NCBI RefSeq assembly: GCF_003946485.1
Contig: NZ_RHOJ01000005.1
Location: 1-64,000 of the forward strand
From: Lacticaseibacillus jixianensis
Lineage (GTDB): Bacteria; Bacillota; Bacilli; Lactobacillales; Lactobacillaceae
Length of the DNA: 64,000 nucleotides
Direction: 5' to 3'
Position numbers and translations under genes: made by a program. Below, in pieces: positions 46,091 through 54,623 of this stretch (position 1 is its first letter; each line of letters starts with the position of its first letter). The notes beneath the pieces are model-generated. The model saw only the letters and a program-made list of their open reading frames with translations, was not told the DNA's origin and did not search any database.

Positions 46091-47226
46091 ATGGCCGCTA
46101 TTCGGTCATCATTACTTTGGTAGCCACAAGCTGCACAGCGATAGGCGTGGTGCTTGTGATCACGCTGGGTTTTCTCAATAAGGCCGCACTTAGGGCACCG
46201 CTGACTGGTGTATTGCGCAGAGACCGCAATGACTATGTGGCCGGCTAGGATTGCTTTGTAGCGCAAATCTTGTTCCAGCTCAAAGAAAGACCAGGAATGG
46301 CGCTCTCGTCTAGTCTGCGCTTGACGGCGGGACTGTTGGCGAATGCCAGTCAGGTCTTCAACCACGAACAATGTCTTAGGGGTCGCTTGCGAAACGAGTG
46401 TCTTCGACAAGCGATGATTGACATCACTCATCCAGCGGTTCTCTCGGCCCGACAGGCGTTGTAAGCATCGTTTGGCAGATTTTGTGTTCTTCTGCTGCAG
46501 TTCCTGGCGAGTGCGATGGTACTTGGCCCGCTTGGTCGCGATTGCTCTGCCAGAAGCAAAGTTAGTTTGCCCAGCACCGTTGTGGCTGACCAGCACAAAG
46601 CGCAAGCCACGATCGATGCCGATAATATCCTTAACCTGCGTGCGATTAACAGTTGCGACTTCTTTGGTCGCCGCGATGTGCAAAAAATAATGGCCACCTG
46701 TACGCACTACAGTCGCCGTCCCAAGTTGCCAATCAGAAGTCAGGTATTGTTCAAAGCCGTTTAAATAAGGCGTGACTCGGAGTCGTTTTGCCAAAGTATT
46801 GAGTGACAGCTGACCATCTTGAAGCCACGACCAATCGCGGTTACGGACCAATGTGAGTTGCGGCTTACGGTATTGCAGCGGTCGCCTTAACCAAGTCAGG
46901 TCACGGTGACACCGTGTCCATTGTCCTGTATAGCAATCTTTAAAGGCATATGGTTCTGACTTCATTTGGGTCTGCACAGTCTTATAATTGCCTATGACGT
47001 GGCGAATGGCGGACTGTGCCATTTGTGCTTTCAGCCCAATGTCTGTTCGCAGTCTGTGATATAGTGCCTCATGCAATGCATATTGATCGAGGACAAATCC
47101 GTGGTCAAAAAGATACTGTGAAACTAACTGACAACCCACCGCAAATTGACGCATTGTTTCTTGTAATAACTGCGCTTCCTCTGCGGCAAGTAGGATACGC
47201 AACTTCAGGGTGACGGCTTGTTTCAT
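46015..47226 (-). CDS. tnpB: RNA-guided endonuclease TnpB
   Basis: A 403-aa TnpB/OrfB nuclease with a complete RuvC centre: D205 in GIDRGL, E290 in FVVEDL, and D374 in NDDRIAAMN. A zinc ribbon has C344-x2-C347 and C364-x2-C367. The N-terminal half is the helix-turn-helix/wedge part. Intact and probably active. ATG with GGAGGG upstream; promoter TTTACT-17-TATAAT on the same strand. Such enzymes cut DNA next to a short TAM under omega RNA guidance and promote element retention. Confidence 0.93.
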   Translation of the reverse strand: MKQAVTLKLRILLAAEEAQLLQETMRQFAVGCQLVSQYLFDHGFVLDQYALHEALYHRLRTDIGLKAQMAQSAIRHVIGNYKTVQTQMKSEPYAFKDCYTGQWTRCHRDLTWLRRPLQYRKPQLTLVRNRDWSWLQDGQLSLNTLAKRLRVTPYLNGFEQYLTSDWQLGTATVVRTGGHYFLHIAATKEVATVNRTQVKDIIGIDRGLRFVLVSHNGAGQTNFASGRAIATKRAKYHRTRQELQQKNTKSAKRCLQRLSGRENRWMSDVNHRLSKTLVSQATPKTLFVVEDLTGIRQQSRRQAQTRRERHSWSFFELEQDLRYKAILAGHIVIAVSAQYTSQRCPKCGLIEKTQRDHKHHAYRCAACGYQSNDDRIAAMNLVTLGQQYLSGSHHPRFTKEVVG

Positions 47227-47244
47227 GGCTATCCCTCCAGTTGA

Positions 47245-47273
47245 ATTATAGCAAACACATGTTCGACAGTAAA
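47245..47273 (-). promoter_or_regulatory. Promoter of tnpB
   Basis: On the minus strand TTTACT (47273-47268), 17 bp, and TATAAT (47250-47245) preceded by TGC, an extended -10. Confidence 0.75.
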
Positions 47274-47358
47274 GACATCATTTTAGTAAAGGAGAAGCAG
47301 GTACAGGACGGCATTCCTCCCCTGATTGAAATCAGGGGTTTCCTGCTAAACACTACTC

Positions 47359-48051
47359 ATGAAGATAGGCGTTATCTGCGCAATGGAAGAGGAGATTCGG
47401 ACGCTGCTGCCACAGCTGCAAGGCCGCGAGGAGCGCGTGGTGGCCAGCCAGCACTACTACCATGGCACGATTGAAGGCATCGAGGTCACCCTAGTGGAAT
47501 CCGGGATCGGGAAGGTGCAAGCGGGGATGACGGCGACGGTCCTGCTCAGCCAGTACGCACCCGACGTGTTGATCAACACGGGCTCCGCAGGCGGGATCGG
47601 CCAGGGCCTGAGCATCGGTGACGTTGTGATCTCCAGTGCCGTGGCGTACCACGACGTCGACGCGACGGCGTTTGGGTACAAGCCGGGCCAACTGCCTCAG
47701 CAGCCGCTCTACTTTGAGGCGGACAAGGACGTGGCGGCGGCGATCGCGGCGGCCGCACACACGACGGGCCAGCAGACCCGCGAAGGGCTGATCGTCTCCG
47801 GTGATCAGTTCATCGCCAGCCCCGAAGCCATCCAGCGCATCCTGAAGCGGTTTCCAGAGGCGCTGGCCAGCGAGATGGAAGGGGCGGCCATTGGGCAGGT
47901 CGCCCATGAATTCCACACCCCGTTTGTCGTGATCCGGGCGATGAGCGACAACGGGGACGCAAGCGCTTCGGTCAACTTTGACGATTTCATCATTGACGCC
48001 GGTAAACGCTCGGCGGCGATGCTGCTCGCGTATATTCACAACTTGAAGTAA
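47359..48051 (+). CDS. mtnN: 5'-methylthioadenosine/S-adenosylhomocysteine nucleosidase
   Basis: A 230-aa nucleosidase that cleaves adenine from MTA and SAH, recycling methyl-cycle by-products and supplying autoinducer-2 precursors. It starts with MKIGVICAMEEEI; INTGSAGGIG, the substrate-binding ASEMEGAAIGQVA and catalytic SDNGD are intact. No Shine-Dalgarno precedes the ATG; the AAAGG that probably served it lies at 45867-45871 on the far side of the TnpB element. Followed after 12 nt by the cysteine desulfurase gene. Confidence 0.93.
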   Translation: MKIGVICAMEEEIRTLLPQLQGREERVVASQHYYHGTIEGIEVTLVESGIGKVQAGMTATVLLSQYAPDVLINTGSAGGIGQGLSIGDVVISSAVAYHDVDATAFGYKPGQLPQQPLYFEADKDVAAAIAAAAHTTGQQTREGLIVSGDQFIASPEAIQRILKRFPEALASEMEGAAIGQVAHEFHTPFVVIRAMSDNGDASASVNFDDFIIDAGKRSAAMLLAYIHNLK

Positions 48052-48063
48052 GGAGCGACAGTT

Positions 48064-49224
48064 TTGAATCACATTTATCTCGACAACGCCGCCACGACGC
48101 CGATGGCCAAGCCGGTCATTGAGACCATGACGACGCAGATGCAAGAGAACTTCGGCAACGCCAGCTCGACGCACTGGTTCGGGCGCAAGGCGCACGAAGT
48201 CATGGACGCCAGTCGCGCGGTGCTGGCCCGCAGCATCAACGCGCACCCGAGCGACATCGTGATCACCAGCGGCGCGACTGAGGCCAATAACACGGCGATC
48301 ATGCAGACGGCGCACGCCCGGGCCAATCTGGGCAAGCACATCATCACCACGGCCATTGAACACCCCAGTGTGATGAAGCCGCTGGCCCAGCTGGAAAAAG
48401 AGGGCTTTCGGGTGACCTATTTGCCGGTCAACGAGGAGGGCGAGATCGCCCTTGCGGATTTCGATGCCGCGCTGGACGATGACACGATCCTGGTCTCCAT
48501 CATGATGGGGAACAATGAGGTCGGGTCGCGCATGCCGATCAAGCAGATCGGCGAGCGGCTGGTTGACCATCAGGCGTGGTTCCACACGGATGCAACGCAG
48601 GCGTACGGGCTGCTTGACATCGATGTGGCGGCCTTGCACGTGGACATGCTTAGCGTGTCTGCACACAAGATCAACGGGCCCAAGGGCATCGGTTTCCTGT
48701 ACCGCAGGGAGGGCGTGAACTTCCCGCCGTTTGTGCGCGGCGGCGAGCAGGAGATGAAGCGCCGCGCCGGGACCGAGAACCCGCCTGCAGTGGCCGGGTT
48801 TGCCACGGCAGTGAAGCTGATCACGCCGCAGGAAAAAGCCGACCGCCAGGCGAAGTACTACGGGTTTAAACAGCAGATCATGGATGCCCTCAAGGCCGCA
48901 GACGTCGCCTTTGAGGTCAACGGCCCGCTAAAGGCGGACGCGTTGAATCACGTGTTCAACCTGTGGCTGCCGGGGGTCTCGACCTACGCGCTGCAAACCA
49001 ACCTGGATTTGGCGGGGTTCGCGATTTCCGGCGGTTCCGCCTGCACCGCGGGGTCGCTTGAGCCCTCGCACGTTTTGATCGCCATGTACGGCCAGGACTC
49101 ACCGCGCATCGCTGAGTCCATCCGCATTTCGTTTGGCGCGTTCACCACCGCCATGGACATCGTCGCATTCAGCGATGCGCTGGTGAAAATCGTCAACCGA
49201 CTGCGGAGTAAAGCCAACGCGTGA
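48064..49224 (+). CDS. Cysteine desulfurase (NifS/IscS family)
   Basis: A 386-aa PLP enzyme that takes sulfur from cysteine for tRNA 2-thiolation or Fe-S assembly. The start IYLDNAATTPM is typical; PLP Lys is K202 in SAHKINGPKG, and the persulfide Cys is C327 in GGSACTAGS. TTG start after AAGGAG. In relatives this gene sits beside DUF1831 and mnmA and serves MnmA; here the ATPase and other genes are inserted in between. Confidence 0.93.
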   Translation: MNHIYLDNAATTPMAKPVIETMTTQMQENFGNASSTHWFGRKAHEVMDASRAVLARSINAHPSDIVITSGATEANNTAIMQTAHARANLGKHIITTAIEHPSVMKPLAQLEKEGFRVTYLPVNEEGEIALADFDAALDDDTILVSIMMGNNEVGSRMPIKQIGERLVDHQAWFHTDATQAYGLLDIDVAALHVDMLSVSAHKINGPKGIGFLYRREGVNFPPFVRGGEQEMKRRAGTENPPAVAGFATAVKLITPQEKADRQAKYYGFKQQIMDALKAADVAFEVNGPLKADALNHVFNLWLPGVSTYALQTNLDLAGFAISGGSACTAGSLEPSHVLIAMYGQDSPRIAESIRISFGAFTTAMDIVAFSDALVKIVNRLRSKANA

Positions 49225-49236
49225 GCACTGCCAACA

Positions 49237-49274
49237 ACACCGAACTCGCAGAATCGTTGCGGGTTCGGTGTTTT
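49237..49274 (+). terminator. Terminator after the cysteine desulfurase gene
   Basis: CACCGAACTCGC / GCGGGTTCGGTG stem followed by four T. Confidence 0.8.
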
Positions 49275-49385
49275 GGCGTCTAATTGAAACGAAAAGGTAA
49301 AAATCTATTCCTGCCTTTCAGTAGCCGCGGGCAAAAGCGTAGTGTGGAAGTAGTGATTGAGGCATTGTTCGAGGGAGGGATCAGT

Positions 49386-51671
49386 TTGACGCAGAACCAA
49401 AGCAACTTCTCTGGGTTAACGGCGGCAGCGGCGCAGGCCCGCTTAGCCAAAGACGGGCCCAACGAGGTCGCAGAAAAGCCGTTCAGCATGCCGAGGGCGG
49501 TGGCCCAGCGCCTGTGGGAGCCGTCTGCGTGGATTCTGGAAGGGGCGCTGCTGCTGGAAGTCATTTTGGGCAAAGGCATCCAGGCTGGCTTCATCATTGT
49601 GATGTTGCTATTTGCGGCCATCAACGGCGCGGTTCAAAAGCGTAAGGCGACGACCATTTTGGCCGGCTTGACCGACCAGTTGACGCTCACGGCCACCGTG
49701 ATGCGCGATGGCCAGTGGCACCGGGTGCCGGCGCGCGAGCTGGTGGTCGGCGACCTCGTCAGCCTGACCAGCGGCGATTTGGTGCCGGCCGACGTGAAGC
49801 TACTCCAAGGCAGCGCCGACATCAACGAAAGCTCGATCACCGGCGAGGCCAAAGGGGTGTCGCGGCAGGTGGGGGACGCCGCGTTTGCCGGCACCGAGCT
49901 CACTGCAGGCCATGCGCTTGGGCGGGTGACGGCCACCGGTAAGGCCAGCCGCTCAGGCAAGACCATCAGCCTGATCAACAAGAACTCAGCCCCCGGCCAC
50001 CTGCAGCAGCTCTTGGGCAAGGTCATCGGTTACCTGGCGGCGGTGGACGCGGTCCTGGCACTCATCCTGGTGGCCACCAGCCTGATCCGGCAGCAGAATT
50101 TGCTTACGCTTCTGCCTTTTTTGGCAATGCTGGTCATTGCCACGATCCCCATTGCGATGCCGTCGAGCTTCGCCGTGGCCAACTCGGTGGAGGCCAAGGT
50201 GCTCAGCGGCCAGCAGATCCTGGTCAGTGACCTGACCGGCATTCAGGAAGCGGCCAACATGAACCTGCTGCTCGTCGATAAAACCGGGACCATCACTGCG
50301 AACAAACCCAGCGTCGTCGGTTACTACAACCTGTCCGCACGGCCGGATGGCGAGGTGCTCCAGCTGGCCCTGACGGCGACGGATCGACGCAAACCCAGCG
50401 TCATTGATCTGGCCGTGCAGAATTATGCGGCGCAGAAACAGATCAAAGCCTTGAAGCAAGGCAACTACAAACCGTTTGATTCCAGTACCGGCTACTCACA
50501 AGTCGCGGTGGCTACCGCGGCGGGGACGCAAATTGTCCGGCTGGGTTCGCTGAAACAACTGACCAAAGTGACGGCGGCCTATACGCTGCCGGCCGCGATC
50601 GATTTTGCGGCAGGCAGGACCACCGCAGTGGCAGTCGGCAACCAGCTGGTCGGCCTGTTCATCATGCAAGACCAACCGCGGCCTGACAGCGCTGCGGCCA
50701 TCGCGGCCATTCGCGCCCGCGGGGTCAAGGTGCTCATGCTGACTGGTGATAACCAGAAAACGGCAGCCGCCGTTGCCCGGCAGGTCGCGCTGCCGGGCGA
50801 GGTGATCTCCTATGCGGCGCTTCGGCCAGACCGGCCGCTGAGTGCGCTGGCGGGGATCGCAGACGTGATCCCTGAAGACAAGCTGGCGATCGTGACCCAT
50901 TTTCAAAAGGCGGGCTATATTGTGGGGATGACCGGGGACGGGGTGAATGATGCACCGGCCCTCAAACGCGCTGACCTCGGCATTGCGGTGGCCACGGCGG
51001 TCGACTTGGCCAAGCGCTCCGCCCGGATGGTGCTGTTGAAGCCGGGTCTCGGCTCGCTGACCGACGTGCTCGAGAGCGGCCACCGCGTCTACAAGCGCAT
51101 GATGACCTGGACCATCACGAAGCTGTCGCGGGCCGCTCAGCTGAGTATCCTGCTGACGTTCGGTTACCTGCTGTTTGGGTTCTTGCCGCTGAGCCTAAAT
51201 GCGATGATCATGGTCGCGCTGCTTAACGACCTTGTTACGCTAGTGTTGGGGACGGATCACGCGCAGATCAGCCGCCATCCCGAGTCCTGGGACATGACCA
51301 AGCTGGGCAAAACGGCCGGCCTGTACGCTGGCACTTGGACGCTCGCGGGGTTTGGGTGGCTGCTTTGGCTGCTGCGGAGGGGCCAAACTACCGCCCAGAT
51401 CAGCACGGCACTCTTTTGCTTTCTGATGTTCAGCGCGATGCTCACGATCCTCATGACGCGGACTAAGAAACCGTTTTGGGCCAGCGCGGCCAGCAAGCCG
51501 GTCAACCTGGCGATTGGGCTCAACACTGTCGCGACCGTTGGCATTGCCGCTTTTGGTCTCGGGGTCGCCGCCATCGGGCTTCCGATCATCGGGTACGCGC
51601 TCGGCCTGACCCTGCTGGTCGGGGTGCTGCTCACCGGTTTGGGCTCGCTGGTGCATCCGGCAGGCAATTGA
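49386..51671 (+). CDS. P-type ATPase, proton-efflux (type III)-like
   Basis: A 761-aa cation pump, close in layout to plasma-membrane H+-ATPases. The phosphorylated D298 is in DKTGT; the TGE of the actuator loop (TGEAKGV) and the hinge GMTGDGVNDAPALK are present; helix M4 reads PIAMPSSFAVANS. Several nucleotide-domain motifs are changed: DQPRP instead of DPPR, and no KGAP. TTG at 49386 with GGGAGGG 6 nt before it gives the family length; the frame is open upstream to 49284 but lacks an RBS there. Ion specificity is not certain. Confidence 0.82.
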   Translation: MTQNQSNFSGLTAAAAQARLAKDGPNEVAEKPFSMPRAVAQRLWEPSAWILEGALLLEVILGKGIQAGFIIVMLLFAAINGAVQKRKATTILAGLTDQLTLTATVMRDGQWHRVPARELVVGDLVSLTSGDLVPADVKLLQGSADINESSITGEAKGVSRQVGDAAFAGTELTAGHALGRVTATGKASRSGKTISLINKNSAPGHLQQLLGKVIGYLAAVDAVLALILVATSLIRQQNLLTLLPFLAMLVIATIPIAMPSSFAVANSVEAKVLSGQQILVSDLTGIQEAANMNLLLVDKTGTITANKPSVVGYYNLSARPDGEVLQLALTATDRRKPSVIDLAVQNYAAQKQIKALKQGNYKPFDSSTGYSQVAVATAAGTQIVRLGSLKQLTKVTAAYTLPAAIDFAAGRTTAVAVGNQLVGLFIMQDQPRPDSAAAIAAIRARGVKVLMLTGDNQKTAAAVARQVALPGEVISYAALRPDRPLSALAGIADVIPEDKLAIVTHFQKAGYIVGMTGDGVNDAPALKRADLGIAVATAVDLAKRSARMVLLKPGLGSLTDVLESGHRVYKRMMTWTITKLSRAAQLSILLTFGYLLFGFLPLSLNAMIMVALLNDLVTLVLGTDHAQISRHPESWDMTKLGKTAGLYAGTWTLAGFGWLLWLLRRGQTTAQISTALFCFLMFSAMLTILMTRTKKPFWASAASKPVNLAIGLNTVATVGIAAFGLGVAAIGLPIIGYALGLTLLVGVLLTGLGSLVHPAGN

Positions 51672-51768
51672 CCGGGCGGAAGCGGCCGTGGCTTTTGGCC
51701 CCGCCTTACCGATTATGGTAAGATAAAAGCGAATACAAGCGCCAGTGTGCGCACAGGGAGTGGGTTAT

Positions 51769-52110
51769 ATGCCATTACAGTCAACCGGTGCCGTCTTGGG
51801 CGACCCGAAGAAGTATCAAATCTCGCCAAATATCAAGCGTTACACGCTGATGGATCTGGGCTTTGTGAAAACAAAGAACGGCAATTTTCAGCTGGAGCGC
51901 TCGCTGGACCCAAATTCGCCGTTCACCCAGGCCAACAAGCTGAAGGTGACGTTCAAGGCGGACCTGTCCGGGTTTCAAATGGGTGTGACCACGGCCAACG
52001 GGCTGAAGGCCATCAACATTTTCAAAACCGACAAGACGGCCGACAACGTCGAGCAGTATCATTTCATTATTGATAACATGATCGAGCGCCAGGTGCTTGA
52101 AGAGGTCTGA
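51769..52110 (+). CDS. DUF1831 protein
   Basis: A 113-aa cytoplasmic protein matching in size and context the lactobacillar DUF1831 family, usually found between the cysteine desulfurase and mnmA genes. The sequence pattern is mixed alpha/beta with no catalytic motif visible. Function unknown; a role in sulfur transfer is suggested by context only. The ATG at 51769 follows AGGGAG; a TGT-led extension to 51745 has no RBS. Confidence 0.72.
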   Translation: MPLQSTGAVLGDPKKYQISPNIKRYTLMDLGFVKTKNGNFQLERSLDPNSPFTQANKLKVTFKADLSGFQMGVTTANGLKAINIFKTDKTADNVEQYHFIIDNMIERQVLEEV

Positions 52111-52120
52111 GCGCAATACA

Positions 52121-52156
52121 AGGCCGCTGCGAAAGAAAATCGCAGCGGCCTTTTTG
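52121..52156. terminator. Bidirectional terminator between DUF1831 and the flavin oxidase gene
   Basis: Perfect stem GGCCGCTGCGA / TCGCAGCGGCC, followed by five T on plus; the minus side has a weaker T stretch. Confidence 0.85.
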
Positions 52157-52169
52157 CGTTCAATGCGCG

Positions 52170-53564
52170 TTAGTTGATCTTGCGCTTCGGATTGAGCAGG
52201 TTCATCGGGTCCAAAAGCGCCTTGATCTGGTGCTGGAGCATGTCCACGGCTTCGCCAAGCTCCGCGTAGTTCCACTGATTTTTCAGCATGCCCACCGCGT
52301 GTTCGCCGGAAATCGTCCCGCCCAGCTCAAGGGTCTTCTTGAACATTAATGACAGTGCCTCGCTGACTTTGGCGGGCACGCCTTGTTCTTCAAGCGGCCA
52401 GACGATGGATGGGTGGACGTTGCCGTCGCCGGCGTGGCCTGCCGTGTAGATCTTCATGTTGAGCGTTTCACCGACTTGCTTAATGTAGTCCATCATCGGC
52501 GCGAGCTGGGACAGCGGCATCGCCATGTCTTCCATGATGTGGTTTTGCCCGGTAAAAATGGCTGGCAGCATGTCGCGGCGCACCTTTTCCAGCTGGGCCT
52601 GCTCCTCGGGCTTTTCTGTGATGGTGATGTCGCGTGCCCCGTGTTTGGTCAGCAGCGCGTCCAGTACGTCCATGGCCTGCTTGGTGCCGTTGTCGATCTT
52701 GAAGATCAACATGGCGCCGGATTCCTTGCTATAGTCGGTGCCGTCGTACTGGTCGATGGCCTGGATCGTCGGGTGGTCCATTGCCTCGAGCATCGTTGGG
52801 TAGACGCCGGAGATCCGGATCTCGGCGACTGCCTCGGCCAGCGCCGTCATGTTCTCAAAGAAGGCCATGCCCATCACCGGCGTGCCAAGCGGAATCGGCA
52901 TCAGCTTGACCGTGACCTCGGTGATGATGCCCAAGGTGCCTTCCGAGCCCACAAACAGCTGGGTGAGGTCGTAGCCGAATGCCTGCTTCAGCGTCCGCCC
53001 GCCGAGTTTGAGCTCGCGGCCGTCCGCCAGCACCACTTTGAGGCCGAGCACGTTGTCCTTGGTCGCGCCGTACTTGACGGTGCTCATGCCGCCGGCGTTC
53101 GTCGCGACGTTCCCGCCGATGCCGGAGATCGGCTTGGAGCCGGGGTCAGGGGCGTAGAACATGCCTTGCTTGCGCGCCTCCTGGTCCAAGTCGCCGTTGA
53201 TGACGCCGGGTTCGACCACGGCCAGCGAGTCCGCCTTGCTGATTTCCTTGATCTGGTTCATGCCGGCGGTGGACAGGATGAAGCTGCCGGCGATACCGTC
53301 CGCCCCAATTACGGTGCTAGTGAAGTGATCCTGCGTCACGATTGGGACGTGATACTTCCGCGCGGTTTTGAGCACCCCTTGGACGTCGGCGGTGCTGTGG
53401 GCTTCAATGAATGCCAGCGCCAGCCCAGAATCGTCATCAGTCAGGTTAGGGGAGAAGGACTGCTTCTTCAACGTGGCAGGGTCGGTAATGACGCTGCCGG
53501 CGCTCACGTTAGCCTTAAGGTCGGCGAGGATCTCTTCGTTCGAAAATGCCGCAAAAACTGTCAT
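52170..53564 (-). CDS. FAD-linked 2-hydroxyacid oxidase/dehydrogenase (GlcD family)
   Basis: A 464-aa flavoenzyme of the vanillyl-alcohol-oxidase fold. The FAD-binding-4 domain spans about 35-215 with GSKPISGIGGNVATNAGGMS and the FAD loop; the FAD-oxidase C-terminal domain covers about 215-460 and contains HAGDGNVHPS, the catalytic His region. It likely oxidises D-lactate, glycolate or a similar D-2-hydroxyacid; substrate not determined. AAAGGAAG before ATG. Single gene. Confidence 0.87.
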   Translation of the reverse strand: MTVFAAFSNEEILADLKANVSAGSVITDPATLKKQSFSPNLTDDDSGLALAFIEAHSTADVQGVLKTARKYHVPIVTQDHFTSTVIGADGIAGSFILSTAGMNQIKEISKADSLAVVEPGVINGDLDQEARKQGMFYAPDPGSKPISGIGGNVATNAGGMSTVKYGATKDNVLGLKVVLADGRELKLGGRTLKQAFGYDLTQLFVGSEGTLGIITEVTVKLMPIPLGTPVMGMAFFENMTALAEAVAEIRISGVYPTMLEAMDHPTIQAIDQYDGTDYSKESGAMLIFKIDNGTKQAMDVLDALLTKHGARDITITEKPEEQAQLEKVRRDMLPAIFTGQNHIMEDMAMPLSQLAPMMDYIKQVGETLNMKIYTAGHAGDGNVHPSIVWPLEEQGVPAKVSEALSLMFKKTLELGGTISGEHAVGMLKNQWNYAELGEAVDMLQHQIKALLDPMNLLNPKRKIN

Positions 53565-53671
53565 AGGATGGCTTCCTTTCTAAAATCGCTTACATGACTA
53601 CCCTACCACCGCCGCGAGAAAGTAGGGGTAAAAAGGCATTCCTGCCATTGTTGACGGCGGCTTATGGGCGA

Positions 53672-53700
53672 TTGTGAAGCGGTTGGACGAGTGTCATAAT
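53672..53700 (+). promoter_or_regulatory. Promoter of the nucleoside phosphorylase gene
   Basis: TTGTGA (53672-53677), 17 bp, CATAAT (53695-53700). Confidence 0.55.
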
Positions 53701-53733
53701 GAGACTCAACATAATCATGAGAGGGATGTGCGC

Positions 53734-54501
53734 ATGCTATTAGAAGAGTTTGATGAAGACCCGGCCTTGATCAACCCAGCCGATGTGGTGAAGCAGCAAC
53801 CGATCGCGGCGGTCGGCATGCCTAAAACGGTGCTTTGTCCGTTTTCTGGCGCTTTAGTTGCCAGTCTACTGGGGGCGGGGCAGCTGAAACAAATTGGTGC
53901 ACTGTCGTCGATCAACGGGCCGGAGCCGGTTTATCAGTATGAAACCGGCGGCAGCCGTTTTGCGCTGTTCATGCCGCGGATCGGCGCCGCCAATGCGGTC
54001 GGCCTACTTGAGGAACTATATGGGGCGGGGGCGCGGCAGTTTGTCGTGTTCGGCTCATGCGGCGTCCTCGATCCGCACCTGGCCGCCGATACCCTCATCA
54101 TCCCGACTGCGGCGATCCGAGATGAAGGGACGAGCTATCATTACGCGCCGGCCAGCCCGACGATTGCGGCGGACCCCGCGGCGGTCGCAACGATGCAGGC
54201 GGTTTTTGACCGCAGCCACTTTTCACACCAGCAAGCGGTGACTTGGACCACAGATGCCTTTTACCGCGAGACGGCGGCCCGCAAGCGGCGAATGATCGAT
54301 TTAGGGGCGCAGGTCGTTGAGATGGAGGCTGCTGCCTTGTTTGCCTGGAGCCAGTTTCGTCAGCTGGGGCTTTACCAGTTCTTCTACACCGCCGACCACG
54401 TTGCCGAAACCGGTTGGGACGAGCGCATAAGCCAGCGCACGCATGCTGTTGCTGATTTCTTTGCAGCAGCCGTTGCAGTGGCCCAGGCTGTCAGGCGCTA
54501 A
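53734..54501 (+). CDS. Nucleoside phosphorylase family protein (uridine phosphorylase-like)
   Basis: A 255-aa PNP/UDP-phosphorylase-type protein. Conserved elements: the loop FGSCGVLDPHLAADTLIIP and the nucleoside-binding VVEMEAAALFAWSQ. The family cleaves nucleosides with phosphate, releasing base and ribose-1-phosphate. The N-terminus before residue 25 is divergent, so substrate is uncertain. ATG with GAGAGGG 8 nt upstream. Confidence 0.82.
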   Translation: MLLEEFDEDPALINPADVVKQQPIAAVGMPKTVLCPFSGALVASLLGAGQLKQIGALSSINGPEPVYQYETGGSRFALFMPRIGAANAVGLLEELYGAGARQFVVFGSCGVLDPHLAADTLIIPTAAIRDEGTSYHYAPASPTIAADPAAVATMQAVFDRSHFSHQQAVTWTTDAFYRETAARKRRMIDLGAQVVEMEAAALFAWSQFRQLGLYQFFYTADHVAETGWDERISQRTHAVADFFAAAVAVAQAVRR

Positions 54502-54589
54502 CGCACAGTTTTGTCAGGTCTGAACGCGGCGCCAGAAAAGTGTTAGCCTATGACCCAAGCAGTCACATGACCGCAACTAAAGCAAAACA

Positions 54590-54610
54590 GGCCGACCGCA
54601 GGGGTCGGCC
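54590..54610 (+). repeat. Inverted repeat abutting the ribosome-binding site of an XRE regulator
   Basis: Perfect GGCCGACC (54590-54597) / GGTCGGCC (54603-54610) with a 5-nt loop, ending directly at GGAGGAG. It could be an operator for the regulator or a hairpin hiding its ribosome-binding site. Confidence 0.5.
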
Positions 54611-54623
54611 GGAGGAGAAAGAC

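Larger units (their letters stand above)
45883..47345 (-). mobile_element. Solo TnpB element (IS200/IS605 superfamily, no tnpA)
   Basis: The element carries one gene, tnpB, on the minus strand. The right end (low coordinates) has an imperfect hairpin CTACCACC / GGTGGcttGTAG (45888-45917) ending in GTAGTTGAC on the minus strand, a common right end of such elements. The left end has CCCCTGAT / ATCAGGGG (47319-47338). No Y1 transposase gene is present, so movement would need a helper. It separates the mtnN start codon from its likely ribosome-binding site. Exact borders are estimated to within about 10 bp. Confidence 0.8.

Noticed and set aside
47241-47474. 77-codon frame across the left end of the TnpB element and the mtnN start
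   Set aside because: No RBS, no family, and it shifts frame against mtnN.
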